Source: Deltaproteobacteria bacterium | GTDB taxonomy: Bacteria; JAGRBM01; JAHCIT01 | DNA length: 64,000 nt | Reading direction: 5' to 3' | Assembly: GCA_026129095.1 (NCBI GenBank) | Contig: JAHCIT010000002.1 | Span: forward strand, 186,001-250,000 | Translations under genes and position numbers: made by a program | The notes under the pieces: generated by a model | What the model was told of the DNA's origin: nothing | Database searches by the model: none | What the model saw: only the letters and a program-made list of their open reading frames with translations | Shown here: one piece after another, positions 52,292 through 61,546 of the stretch | Layout of the letters: every line of letters starts with the position of its first letter | How positions within the stretch are numbered: the first letter of the stretch is position 1

Positions 52292-53200
52292 CTACTCCCG
52301 TCTCAGCACGAGCACGTTCTGGTGGGCGATGTTCGGGACGAACGCCCTGGGATATCCGTACGGGCGCAGCCGGGTGCCGGGGACGTACCAGATGAACTCG
52401 CCCTTGAGCCGCCATCCGGCCGCCTCGGCCCGGCGGGCGGCCTCGGCCGCCACCTGGATGTAGCGCCCCTGCTGGTAGGCATTGCGGAGAATCACGGCCG
52501 CGTAGCCCCCCGGCTTCACCGCCGGAAGGAGCCGGGCGAACACCTCGCCGAGCCGCGCAAAGAACGATTCGAAATCCACCGACTGGGAGAGGTCGCCCTC
52601 GATCTCCGAAAACCGCGCCAGATCGGTCCGGCGGAGCGGGTGGCTTGCGGCACGGCCCTTCGCCGCCGGGGCGCACATGGTCCGCTCGAAGTTGAGCCCG
52701 TAGGGGGGATCGGTGGCGACGAAACCGGCGAACCCCTCGCCAAGCCTTTCGACCAGTTCCGGCACGACCCGGAGGGCGTCGCCTGTCTCGACGGGGAACG
52801 GCTCCAGGTTCTCGCGGCGGCAGACCTCCCGGTAGACTCCGGCCCACTCGGGGTTGATCTCGATGCCGAGCGCCCGCCGCCCCGACACCGCCGCGCCGAG
52901 CAGCGTGCCGCCCACGCCCGCGAACGGGTCCAGCACCAGCTCGCCCGGCTTGGTGAACAGGCGGATCAGGTCGGCCATGAGGCCGGGCGGCTTGTTCCCG
53001 CCGTGACGCTTCCTGAGATCGTGGCCCAGTTCGTGCGGATATGGGCGGTCAATCAGCGACCGGGACCAGTAGAGCCATTCGGCGCCGGTCAGATCGTTGA
53101 GCGTGTTGTCCGGGTGAACGGCGGACGGTTTCCGGGCGGGACGCCGCCGCACGGCAGGCTTAGGGTTTCGCGGGGCGGCCACCGGTGCTCCTCCCCTCAC
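52292..53200 (-). CDS. Orphan site-specific DNA methyltransferase (N4/N6 type)
   Basis: 302 residues from the GTG at 53200. FxGxG-like motif I in LVLDPFAGVGGTLLGAA precedes the catalytic DPPYG (TDPPYGLNFERTM), the order of alpha/gamma-class enzymes. The N-terminus is basic. No restriction gene is adjacent, so it may be an orphan, regulatory methylase. It overlaps the dehydrogenase stop by 4 bp (GTGA). Confidence 0.75.
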   Translation of the reverse strand: MRGGAPVAAPRNPKPAVRRRPARKPSAVHPDNTLNDLTGAEWLYWSRSLIDRPYPHELGHDLRKRHGGNKPPGLMADLIRLFTKPGELVLDPFAGVGGTLLGAAVSGRRALGIEINPEWAGVYREVCRRENLEPFPVETGDALRVVPELVERLGEGFAGFVATDPPYGLNFERTMCAPAAKGRAASHPLRRTDLARFSEIEGDLSQSVDFESFFARLGEVFARLLPAVKPGGYAAVILRNAYQQGRYIQVAAEAARRAEAAGWRLKGEFIWYVPGTRLRPYGYPRAFVPNIAHQNVLVLRRE

Positions 53201-54165
53201 ACCACCGCATTCCGCGGTTCACGGCCTTCGAGAACATCAATGATCGCCTGCGCGCACAGCTCGCCCATTTTCGCCCGTGTCTCGCGGGTAGCGCTTCCCG
53301 CATGGGGAGCGAGCACCACGTTCGGAAGGTCCACGAGGCCGGGCGACAGTTCCGGCTCCCGTTCGAACACGTCGAGCCCCGCGCCGAAGATCCTCCGCGC
53401 CCGGAGCAGTTCCACCAGCGCGGCCTCGTCCACCACCTGCCCGCGGGCGGTATTGACCAGAATGGCATCTGCCTTGAGAAGCGCCAGCCGTTCCCGCGAC
53501 AGCAGGCCGGCCGATTCGGCGTTGAGCGGCGTGTGGATGGAAACGACATCGGCCGTGCGGAGCAGTTCCTCCAGCGGAACCCGGCGCGCCTGGACGGCCG
53601 CCGCATGGGGCGACTCGCTGCGGTTTGCATAAACCACGTCCATGCCGGAGGCCCGTGCCCGCCGGGCGAAGGCCGCGCCGATGCGGCCGAGGCCGATCAC
53701 GCCGCAGGTCTTTCCCCAAAGCTCCACGCCCAGCATGAGGCCGGGCTGCCAGCCGGTGAACCGACCCTCGCGGGTGAAGCGGTCCCCCTCGACGATCCGC
53801 CGCGAGACGGCGAGCAGCAGCGCGAAGGCGAGCTCGGCCGTCGCCTCGGTGAGGACATCCGGCGTGTTGCAGACACGGATGCCGCGCTCGCGGCAGCAGG
53901 CGATGTCGATGTTGTTGTACCCGACGGCGTAGGTGGCGATGACCTTGAGCTCCGGGGCCGACTCGATCACCTCCCGCGTGAAGGGATCGGACAGCATGCC
54001 GAGCACGGCCGCCGACCCGCGGAGCGCCCGCCTGAGATCCGCCGGGGTGCGGGGATCCGCCCCTTCGAGAAGGTTCACACGGAACCTCTCCTCCAGCATC
54101 GCGGCCGCCGGGCCCGGCGGACGGGCGGTGACGGTGACGAGCGGACTGTCCGGTGAAGGCGGCAT
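53197..54165 (-). CDS. D-2-hydroxyacid dehydrogenase (glycerate/glyoxylate reductase-like)
   Basis: 322 residues from the ATG at 54165. NAD-binding GVIGLGRIGAAFARRARASG, the substrate Arg in VNTARGQVVDE, Glu in DVFEREPEL and catalytic His in LAPHAGSATRET are all present, as in GyaR/HprA-type D-glycerate dehydrogenases. It interconverts glyoxylate or hydroxypyruvate and the 2-hydroxyacid. The link with glycine cleavage genes 7 kb away (glyoxylate/serine metabolism) is suggestive only. Confidence 0.87.
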   Translation of the reverse strand: MPPSPDSPLVTVTARPPGPAAAMLEERFRVNLLEGADPRTPADLRRALRGSAAVLGMLSDPFTREVIESAPELKVIATYAVGYNNIDIACCRERGIRVCNTPDVLTEATAELAFALLLAVSRRIVEGDRFTREGRFTGWQPGLMLGVELWGKTCGVIGLGRIGAAFARRARASGMDVVYANRSESPHAAAVQARRVPLEELLRTADVVSIHTPLNAESAGLLSRERLALLKADAILVNTARGQVVDEAALVELLRARRIFGAGLDVFEREPELSPGLVDLPNVVLAPHAGSATRETRAKMGELCAQAIIDVLEGREPRNAVV

Positions 54166-54230
54166 GAAAACGGCACTTTCGTTTCCGGCGTGTCTTGGGG
54201 CCGGGCACGGACTATGTAGCACGGGGCGGC

Positions 54231-55454
54231 ATGACGGTGGATACCGCAGACAACAACAGCAGGCGGATTTTCTGGAGCCTTTTCCTGGCGGTTTTCTCCG
54301 CCATGATCGGCGTGGGCGTCATCACGCCGTTCCTGCCGCTGCTCGGCCAGAAGTTCGGCGCGTCGGCGACCGAGCTGGGCATCCTGGTGTCGGCCTTCTC
54401 GGTCTCCCGCCTCTTCGGCATGCCCGTGGCGGGGCGGCTCGCCGACCGGTACGGCCGCAAGCGGTTCATCTTCGCGGGCCTTGCCGGCTACACGCTGCTG
54501 TCGTTCGCCTACCTCGCCAGCAGTTCCGTCTGGGAGTTCACCGTCGTCCGCCTGCTGCACGGCCTTGCCGCCGCGCTCGTTGTGCCGCTGGCGATGGCCG
54601 TCGTGGCCGACCTCGCCCAGCCCGGAAAGGAAGGAACCCAGATCGGCACGTTCACCGTCTCCATCGGCGCCGGGTGGGGGCTCGGCCCGCTCATGGGCGG
54701 CATCCTGCTGGACCGGTTCGGCTTCAGCGCCGCGTTCTACTTCATGGGCGCGCTCACGGGGCTTGCGCTGCTTCTCGCCGTCCTTTTTCTGCCCCGGACG
54801 CCCTCGCCCGTCCGCGACAAGCCGCCCGTCCCGTACCTGGAGATGCTCCGCCACCGGCAGGTCCGTGCGCTCACCTGGTACCGGATCTCGTCGGTGACGG
54901 GCCGCTCGCTACTGATCGCCTTCCTGCCGCTGTATGCCATCACCCGCATCCACCTGACGCCGACGGAAACGGGAATCATCATCTCGGCGATGGTCCTGCT
55001 GATGAGCGCGCTGCAGCCGGTGTTCGGCCGCCTCGCCGACCGGACGAGCCGGAAGAATCTCATGGCCGCCAGTTCCGTGCTCGGAGCGGCGACGCTGGCC
55101 ATCGTCCCGCTCAGCGGGAGCTTCTGGCCGCTCCTGGTTTCGGTGATCGCCTTCGGGTTCGCCAACGAGCTGGGGAGCGTGTCGGCCACCGCGCTGGTCG
55201 TCGTCGAGGGCCGCGAGTTCGGCATGGGGAGCACCATCGCCCTCTTTTCGACGGCCCTGTCGGCCGGGATGATCGTGGGTCCGCTGATAGGCGGCATCGG
55301 CGAGGACTGGCTCGGGCCGGGCGCGTCGTTCTGGTCCGCCTCGGCGGTGGTGCTCACCGGCGTGCTGGTGAGCCGCCACATCTCCGACGCGCCGCCGCTG
55401 GAAGCGGGGCTCCCCGCGCCCATCCCGACTCCGGTGAACCAGCCCGAACAGTAG
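54231..55454 (+). CDS. MFS transporter
   Basis: 407 residues, 12 membrane helices. The MFS loop 2-3 motif is GRLADRYGRKRFIF, repeated as GRLADRTSRKNLM in the second half. Motif C-like VSIGAGWGLGPLMGG suggests a drug:H+ antiporter/exporter. Start at ATG 54231, 65 bp from the divergent dehydrogenase. Substrate unknown. Confidence 0.85.
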   Translation: MTVDTADNNSRRIFWSLFLAVFSAMIGVGVITPFLPLLGQKFGASATELGILVSAFSVSRLFGMPVAGRLADRYGRKRFIFAGLAGYTLLSFAYLASSSVWEFTVVRLLHGLAAALVVPLAMAVVADLAQPGKEGTQIGTFTVSIGAGWGLGPLMGGILLDRFGFSAAFYFMGALTGLALLLAVLFLPRTPSPVRDKPPVPYLEMLRHRQVRALTWYRISSVTGRSLLIAFLPLYAITRIHLTPTETGIIISAMVLLMSALQPVFGRLADRTSRKNLMAASSVLGAATLAIVPLSGSFWPLLVSVIAFGFANELGSVSATALVVVEGREFGMGSTIALFSTALSAGMIVGPLIGGIGEDWLGPGASFWSASAVVLTGVLVSRHISDAPPLEAGLPAPIPTPVNQPEQ

Positions 55455-55460
55455 GCGGGA

Positions 55461-56711
55461 CTACTCCAGCTTCTTCAGCCGTTTGGCGGCGTCGGCGTGC
55501 CTGGGCCAGGCGGCGAGGGCGGCGAGGTAATGCTCGCGGGCCAGTTCCGGCTGCCCGTAAATTTCGTGAATCTGCCCGAGCATGGCGTGGCCGTCGGCCA
55601 GCCGGCGCCGGTCCACGGGGGCCGAGGCGACCCACGCCGCGAGATCGGTCTCGGCCCCGGCGTAGTCCCTGAGGTCGAACCGTGCGCGGCCCCGGTAGAA
55701 GCGGCCCTTCACGAACTCCGGGGCAATCGAGATGATGCGCTCGTAGTGCCGGAGGGCGCCGGCAGTGTCGTTCAGATCGAGACGGGACTGGCCCCGCAAC
55801 ACCAGCGAGATCACGTTGTCGGGGTAATGCTGCTCCAGCTCGGCGCCGATCGCCTCCACATCGTCGTACCGTTTTTCCTTGCGGTAGAGCCAGAGGAGCG
55901 CGATCTGCGCGATGGGCCGGGTGAACGGCCCCGACTCGGCCGCACGCCTGACCATCGCAATCCCCTCGGGACGGCGGTCCGGCAGGAAAAAGAGGAACCG
56001 GCGGAGCCGGTCGCTCACCACATACTCGTAAAGACCGAAGCCCAGGTCCGGATCGGCGAAACCGGGCTCCAGCTTCCGGGCGCGCTCCAGTTCCGACAGA
56101 GCCGCCTGCGCCCGGCGGTAGGCAGCGAAAGGATTGCCGTCCCAGAACTCAAGGAGCGCCTCGATCCCCCGGACAAATGCCCGCTGGAACCTCCAGCCCG
56201 GCACGTACGGGTCCGGCGGCGGGGGACGGTCCATGCGGAGCGTGGCGGCCTTCACCGCGCCCCTCAGCGTGGCGAGCGTGTCCTCCGATTTCGTTTCCAG
56301 GTATTCGGCAGTGAGCGCGATGCAGACGCCGAGGGGGCCCAGGATCCGGTTGGGATTCTGCGCGTCATACTGTTCGAAGCGCTGCCGGGCCTCACCGTAG
56401 CGGCGGTTCAGGATGAGATCGCGGCCAGCCACCAGTTCCCGGTAGATCTCTGGCTCGTAGAACCGGAACTGGTCCTCCGGCCGGGGGTCGCTCTCCTGCT
56501 GTGTGTCCGGCGGGGGTATTTCCACCGGCGAAGTTTCCGGAGCCTTTGCATCCGGTGGCTTTGCTGCTGACGCCGCTTCCCTGCCATTGACGCCGGTTTC
56601 AGCGCGGATTTCGGCCCGGACCTGAACGGCTGCCAGTTGCGCCGCCGCAAGGCAGGCCAGCACAAGAGGGCGCAGCGGGACCGGAAGACCTGTTCGGATA
56701 GGGTTGAGCAT
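55461..56711 (-). CDS. Periplasmic TPR protein
   Basis: 416 residues. Signal peptide (VLACLAAAQLAAVQVRA), a Pro-rich part to about residue 75, then TPR-like helical repeats, for example GALRHYERIISIAPEFVKGR and PELAREHYLAALAAWPRHAD. It probably acts as an exported scaffold. Its start is only 29 bp from the divergent patatin gene, so the two promoters must lie in the coding ends or the transcripts overlap. Convergent with the MFS gene. Confidence 0.75.
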   Translation of the reverse strand: MLNPIRTGLPVPLRPLVLACLAAAQLAAVQVRAEIRAETGVNGREAASAAKPPDAKAPETSPVEIPPPDTQQESDPRPEDQFRFYEPEIYRELVAGRDLILNRRYGEARQRFEQYDAQNPNRILGPLGVCIALTAEYLETKSEDTLATLRGAVKAATLRMDRPPPPDPYVPGWRFQRAFVRGIEALLEFWDGNPFAAYRRAQAALSELERARKLEPGFADPDLGFGLYEYVVSDRLRRFLFFLPDRRPEGIAMVRRAAESGPFTRPIAQIALLWLYRKEKRYDDVEAIGAELEQHYPDNVISLVLRGQSRLDLNDTAGALRHYERIISIAPEFVKGRFYRGRARFDLRDYAGAETDLAAWVASAPVDRRRLADGHAMLGQIHEIYGQPELAREHYLAALAAWPRHADAAKRLKKLE

Positions 56712-56740
56712 ATGGCGGGAGGCCGGTTACAGCATAACAA

Positions 56741-57613
56741 ATGGACGCCGAAGCACCAAAACCCCCCAGCGGAAGAATCGCCCTCGTGGTGGAGGGCGGA
56801 GGGATGCGGGGCATCTTCGCGTCCGGCGTGCTGGACGCATTCGCCGAGGCGGCCTTCGCGCCGTTCGACCTGGCGATCGGCACCTCGGCCGGCGCCTGCA
56901 CGCTCGCCTCGCACCTGGCCGGTCAGACCGGCCGCAACCGGCGCGTCTTCAGGGAGCAGATGTGCAGGCCGGAGTTCATCAGCGCGTGGCGCTACCTGCG
57001 CGGCGGGCACTACATGGACCTGGACTGGCTGTGGGACACGCTGGACGCCGAGGATCCGCTGGATGTCCGGGCGGCGGCCGCCTGCCCCGGCGTGGAGTTC
57101 CTCGTCGCCGCCACCTCGGCCACGACGGGAAAGCCGGTCTACCTGAAGCCGGACGCCCCGCTGCTGAACCCCGCCCTGAAGGGATCGAGCGCCGTGCCGG
57201 TGCTCTACCGGGGGCCGGTGGACCTGGGGTTCGAGAAGGTCGTCGATGGCGGGGTCGCCGACCCCATCGCCGCGATCGAGGCCCGGCGGCGCGGAGCCGC
57301 CCGGATCGTGGTGATCCGCAGCCGCCCCTCCGGCTACGTGAAAAAGGAAGGACTGGAGAGCTGGCTCGGCCAGCAGGCGCTCAGGGGTTTTCCACAGCTC
57401 TCGCAGGCGGCGGCCCGGCAGGCCGGTGTCTACCGGGAAGCGGTGAGCTTCATCCACAACCCGCCCGATGGCTGCGAAATCACGGAAATCGCCCCACCGG
57501 GACCCCTCCGGACGGGCCGGACCACGCAGGACCGTGCCGCCCTGGACGCCGACTATGAGCTGGGCCGGAAAGCCGGCCGGGAGGCCATGATCGCGTGGCT
57601 CGGCCGGGAGTAA
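56741..57613 (+). CDS. Patatin-like phospholipase
   Basis: 290 residues. Oxyanion GGGMRGIFASG, nucleophile elbow GTSAGAC with Ser about residue 49 and the catalytic Asp in KVVDGGVADP (DGG) form a patatin dyad. These enzymes hydrolyse phospholipids or neutral lipids. There is no signal peptide, so it acts in the cytoplasm or on the inner membrane. It belongs to the YjjU/RssA-like branch of patatins. Confidence 0.87.
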   Translation: MDAEAPKPPSGRIALVVEGGGMRGIFASGVLDAFAEAAFAPFDLAIGTSAGACTLASHLAGQTGRNRRVFREQMCRPEFISAWRYLRGGHYMDLDWLWDTLDAEDPLDVRAAAACPGVEFLVAATSATTGKPVYLKPDAPLLNPALKGSSAVPVLYRGPVDLGFEKVVDGGVADPIAAIEARRRGAARIVVIRSRPSGYVKKEGLESWLGQQALRGFPQLSQAAARQAGVYREAVSFIHNPPDGCEITEIAPPGPLRTGRTTQDRAALDADYELGRKAGREAMIAWLGRE

Positions 57614-57733
57614 AGGTTTGCAGTAATTCTTGACCCCCCTGCCGGGCAACGCTACCCCCTAGGCAGGGAAACGTGCTAGAAAACGGCGCCTGACCGCATT
57701 TCCATATCAATACCGTTCTGCAGGGGGAGCAGC

Positions 57734-60046
57734 GTGAACTTTCGCGTATTTTGTACATCGGGGGCCGCTGTCCTCCTTCTTCTGGTGGCCGCCTGCGGCC
57801 AGGACAACGTGGACCGTCTGGACCGTTCCTCTGCTGAACCCCGGATCCTCTCCTTCGAGGTGACTCCCTCGATGATCAAGTCCGGCGTGCCGACCCGCGT
57901 GCAGTTCAACTGGCGCTACCTCTGGGAACTGCGCCCCGACCCCACCTGCGAGATCACCAATGAAGTGGGCGTCGTCCAGAACAGCGGTTATGTGACCCTC
58001 ACGATCTCCGGCGACACGGAGTTCATCCTGCGGTGCGTGAACCGCTCCGGGGAGGATTCGGCCAGCCTGACGCTCCGGGCATCGCCCAACGGCGCGCCCG
58101 AAGGCGACATCCTGCTGCCGCCGAGCGTCATCGTCGCCCCCGGCGAATCGGTCAACTTCGTCAGCACCTGCAAGGACGACAACACCCCCGGCGAACTGCT
58201 TACCCACTCCTGGAGCTTCGCCGGCGCGGCGCTCAACACCACCAGCGCCCAGCCGGGCCTCGTCCGTTTCCCGAGCCCCGGCCGGTACACGGTGACCTAC
58301 ACCTGCACCGACGCGCTGGGACTGGCCGACCCCACGCCGGACACGGTGGTCGTGGCCGTGATGGATTTCGAGGACGCCGGACAGACGGCCCTTGGCGGCG
58401 ACCCCGTGGCCGTGCGGATCGCCGACCTGAACGGCGACACGCTCATGGACCTCGCCGTGGCGAGAAGCAGCGCGAACCAGGTGTCGGTCCTCCTGCAGGA
58501 CGCCCTGAACCCCGGCCAGTTCCTTCCCGCCGTGCACTACGCGACGGGTGTCAACCCGCTGGCGCTGGCCGTCGCCGACGTGAACGGCGACCTGCGGCCG
58601 GACATCGTGACGGCGGACTACGACGACGACACGGTTTCGGTGCTGCTCCAGAGCGCCACGGTGGCCGGCACGTTCGATGCCGCCGCCAGCATCCCCGTGG
58701 GCAACGGCCCCCGGGCGCTCGTCGTGACCGATCTCAATGGCGACGGCCGCCTGGATATCGCGGCGGCCAACGAACTGGGGAACAGCGTCTCGCTGCTCCG
58801 GCAGGATCCCGCCCCGGAACTGCCGGGCGCCTTCACGACGGCCGCGTCGAACTACCCGACCTGCGCCGCCCCCCGGAGCCTGTCAACCGGCTTCCTCAAT
58901 ACCGGCGCGCGGCCTGACCTTGCCGCCGCCTGCTCGGGCGCGAGCCACGTCTCCATCCTGTTCCAGTACGACGAGCCCAACGACCCTGGCCACTTCCGCC
59001 CGAAGGTGGACTACCCGGCCGGTCCGGCCCCCGAGAGCATCGTCGTCGCCGACTTCAACGGTGACAACCGGCCCGACATCGCCGTCACCAATCCGGGCGA
59101 GGGAGTGGTCTCCGTGCTGCTCAACAACGCGGCCCCGCTCACGATGGGCACCTACGGCCTCCGCAAGACCTACGCGGCGGGGACCACGCCGAGGCGGCTC
59201 ACCTCCAGCGACATCAATAATGACACCTGGGCCGACCTCATCGTCGCCAACGAGGGTTCCTCGGACGTGTCCATCCTGATCGCCAGCACCGCCACGCCCG
59301 GAACCTTCACGGCGCCGCGGAACTTCCCCTCCGGCACAGGACCGGTGTGGGTCGCCGTGGGCGACGTTGACGGCGACGGACTGCCGGACCTCGTGACCGC
59401 CGAACCTGCGGCCGGAAACCTGTCGGTCATCTGGCACTCGCCGGCCCGGCCCGGAATCACCCAGCTCCGCGCCACCCCGGCCACGACCAACACCACGAGC
59501 ACGATCTCGTTCTTCATCACCGGCCCCGCCACGGGCGGCCCGTTCGACTGGCAGCTCGACCTTACCGATGACGCGGGCGCGGTCCTGGGCACGCCCTCGG
59601 CCGGAACCTGTGATACGCCGGTCCACTGCAGCGGGACCTCCGCCGCCGGGACCACCATCACCGTCACCCTGACGGCCGGCGCCGACACCGTGGCCACGGC
59701 CACGGCCGAAGTCACCGATGGCACCCTCACCGACAGCTTCGGCATCGCCGTGACGATCGATCTCACGCCGCCGCCGCCGCCCGTTATCACCACCAACGGC
59801 GGCACCGATTTCAACGTGATCGCCGAGCCGGTCCTGATCCAGGGCACGACCTCGGCCGACACCGCCGTCATGCAGGTGCAACTGAACGGCGGCGACTTCA
59901 CGGCCCTCAGCCCCTACACCGCCGGATCGGTCAACTGGACGTTCAACGGAACGATCCTGTTCGGGACGACCGACAACTACTGCTTCCGCGCCCTCGACGC
60001 GGCCGGAAACACCGGCGACCCCACCTGCATCAACGTCACGCGCTGA
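57734..60046 (+). CDS. FG-GAP/VCBS-repeat lipoprotein, seven-bladed propeller
   Basis: 770 residues from a GTG with AGGGGGAGC upstream. Signal VLLLLVAACG with lipobox VAAC. Two Ig/PKD-like domains (to about 215) are followed by seven FG-GAP units with calcium loops: DLNGDTLMDL, DVNGDLRPDI, DLNGDGRLDI, a degenerate FLNTGARPDL, DFNGDNRPDI, DINNDTWADL and DVDGDGLPDL. Two more beta-sandwich domains end it. A cell-surface adhesin or binding protein is likely. Confidence 0.87.
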   Translation: MNFRVFCTSGAAVLLLLVAACGQDNVDRLDRSSAEPRILSFEVTPSMIKSGVPTRVQFNWRYLWELRPDPTCEITNEVGVVQNSGYVTLTISGDTEFILRCVNRSGEDSASLTLRASPNGAPEGDILLPPSVIVAPGESVNFVSTCKDDNTPGELLTHSWSFAGAALNTTSAQPGLVRFPSPGRYTVTYTCTDALGLADPTPDTVVVAVMDFEDAGQTALGGDPVAVRIADLNGDTLMDLAVARSSANQVSVLLQDALNPGQFLPAVHYATGVNPLALAVADVNGDLRPDIVTADYDDDTVSVLLQSATVAGTFDAAASIPVGNGPRALVVTDLNGDGRLDIAAANELGNSVSLLRQDPAPELPGAFTTAASNYPTCAAPRSLSTGFLNTGARPDLAAACSGASHVSILFQYDEPNDPGHFRPKVDYPAGPAPESIVVADFNGDNRPDIAVTNPGEGVVSVLLNNAAPLTMGTYGLRKTYAAGTTPRRLTSSDINNDTWADLIVANEGSSDVSILIASTATPGTFTAPRNFPSGTGPVWVAVGDVDGDGLPDLVTAEPAAGNLSVIWHSPARPGITQLRATPATTNTTSTISFFITGPATGGPFDWQLDLTDDAGAVLGTPSAGTCDTPVHCSGTSAAGTTITVTLTAGADTVATATAEVTDGTLTDSFGIAVTIDLTPPPPPVITTNGGTDFNVIAEPVLIQGTTSADTAVMQVQLNGGDFTALSPYTAGSVNWTFNGTILFGTTDNYCFRALDAAGNTGDPTCINVTR

Positions 60047-60085
60047 TGGACGGGGGCGCCGGAGCCCGGATATAGTCGCCAGACC

Positions 60086-61237
60086 ATGTCCACAAAGAAA
60101 TCTCCGGCCGCAGAACCGGTCTCGCTGCTCGTCGCCACCCGCAAGGGTGCCTTCATCCTGAAGGGCGACCGGTCACGCCGCCACTGGAAACTCTCGCCGC
60201 CCATCCTGCTCGGCCACATTATCAACCATCTGGTTCAGGATCCGCGGGATCCCTCCGTCATCCTGTGCGGCGCGAGCGCCGGGCACCTGGGGCCGACACT
60301 CTACCGGTCCATCGATGCCGGAAAGACCTGGAAGGAGGTCACCCGGCCGCCCGCGTTCCGGAAAGCCGCCGGGGGCGAGACGGGGCGTGTCGTCAGCAGC
60401 GTCTTCTGGCTGACGCCGGGCCATGTGAGCGAGCCCGGCGTCTGGTACGCCGGGACCACACCGCACGGACTGTTCCGCTCCACGGACGGCGGACTCACCT
60501 GGGAGGGCGTCGAGGGCTTCAACGAAAACCCCGAACGTACTATCTGGACCGGCACGGGCGACGCGCCACCCGAAGGCCCGTTCATGCACTCGGTGATCGT
60601 TGATCCCCGCGACCCCGCCCATCTCTACATCGGCATGTCGCCGGGCGGCGTCATGGAATCGTCCGACCGGGGCCGGAGCTGGAAACCCCTGATTGACGGA
60701 CTCGAAACACCCGAAGGCTACGACCGCAGCGTGCAGGCGTTTCACGACCCGCACTGCGTACGCCTGCATCCGCTGCATCCCGGCCGTTTGTACCAGCAGA
60801 ACCACAACGGCATCTACCGGCTCGACCGGCCCTCGGACACCTGGGTCCGCATCGGACGGAACATGCCCAGGGCGGTAGGTGACATCGGTTTCCCGATGGT
60901 TCTCCACCCGCACGACCCTGACGCCTGCTGGGTGTTTCCGATGGAAGGGATCGACGTCTGGCCCCGCACCAGCCCCGGCGGCAAGCCGGCCGTCTACGGG
61001 ACAAGGAATGGCGGGAAAACCTGGAAACGGCTGGACAAGGGGCTCCCCCGCCGCGACGCCTGGCTGACGGTGAAGCGGCAGGCGATGACCGCCGACGGCT
61101 GTGATCCGGCGGGCCTCTACTTCGGCACCACCAGCGGCGAAATCTGGGCGAGCCGCGACGAGGGCAAAAGATGGACCTGCATCGCCCGCCATCTGCCGCA
61201 TATCTACGCCATCGAAACCGCCCGGCTGGGCAGATAG
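60086..61237 (+). CDS. BNR/Asp-box beta-propeller protein
   Basis: 383 residues with five Asp-box repeats (SIDAGKTW, STDGGLTW, SSDRGRSW, TRNGGKTW, SRDEGKRW), the sialidase/YCF48 type. No signal peptide and no sialidase catalytic Arg triad or FRIP motif were seen, so it is not a classical sialidase. A MoaD/ThiS-like gene follows by 12 bp, a pairing that I believe recurs in bacteria. Function unknown. Confidence 0.82.
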   Translation: MSTKKSPAAEPVSLLVATRKGAFILKGDRSRRHWKLSPPILLGHIINHLVQDPRDPSVILCGASAGHLGPTLYRSIDAGKTWKEVTRPPAFRKAAGGETGRVVSSVFWLTPGHVSEPGVWYAGTTPHGLFRSTDGGLTWEGVEGFNENPERTIWTGTGDAPPEGPFMHSVIVDPRDPAHLYIGMSPGGVMESSDRGRSWKPLIDGLETPEGYDRSVQAFHDPHCVRLHPLHPGRLYQQNHNGIYRLDRPSDTWVRIGRNMPRAVGDIGFPMVLHPHDPDACWVFPMEGIDVWPRTSPGGKPAVYGTRNGGKTWKRLDKGLPRRDAWLTVKRQAMTADGCDPAGLYFGTTSGEIWASRDEGKRWTCIARHLPHIYAIETARLGR

Positions 61238-61249
61238 AACCGTCAGGCC

Positions 61250-61507
61250 GTGCGCGTCTTCATCCCCTCGGCACTCCGCTCCTATACCGGCGGCAAAACC
61301 GTCGCCGATGCCAGCGGCAAAACCGTCGCCGAACTGCTTGAGGATCTCGACCGCCACTACCCTGGCATCCGGTTCCGCATGGTCAACGAGCAGGACATGA
61401 TCCGCCCGCACCTGCGGGTGTTCGTCAACGGGCAGGTGGCGGAGCCCGGAACCCCGGTGAAGGAAAGCGACGAGGTGAATATCGTCATGGCCCTGAGCGG
61501 CGGATGA
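61250..61507 (+). CDS. MoaD/ThiS-family ubiquitin-like protein
   Basis: 85 residues from a GTG. It has the beta-grasp pattern and ends in ALSGG with the diglycine C-terminus required for activation and sulfur transfer. There are no moaE, thiG or moeB genes nearby. An exact 17-bp stretch, GGCAAAACCGTCGCCGA, is repeated 24 bp apart (61292-61337), giving GKTVADASGKTVAE. Translationally close to the BNR gene, which is its likely partner. Confidence 0.85.
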   Translation: MRVFIPSALRSYTGGKTVADASGKTVAELLEDLDRHYPGIRFRMVNEQDMIRPHLRVFVNGQVAEPGTPVKESDEVNIVMALSGG

Positions 61508-61546
61508 CTTCGGCCATCCGGCACTGGTTATACTGGACGCATAACC

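Noticed and set aside
57630-57658. TTGACC-17-TACCCC as a promoter of the FG-GAP gene
   Set aside because: The -10 matches poorly; not listed as a feature.
61292-61337. 17-bp repeat inside the MoaD/ThiS gene as a recent tandem insertion
   Set aside because: The protein length matches the family without removing a copy, so it is more likely a chance or conserved V-A-x-G-x-T pattern.
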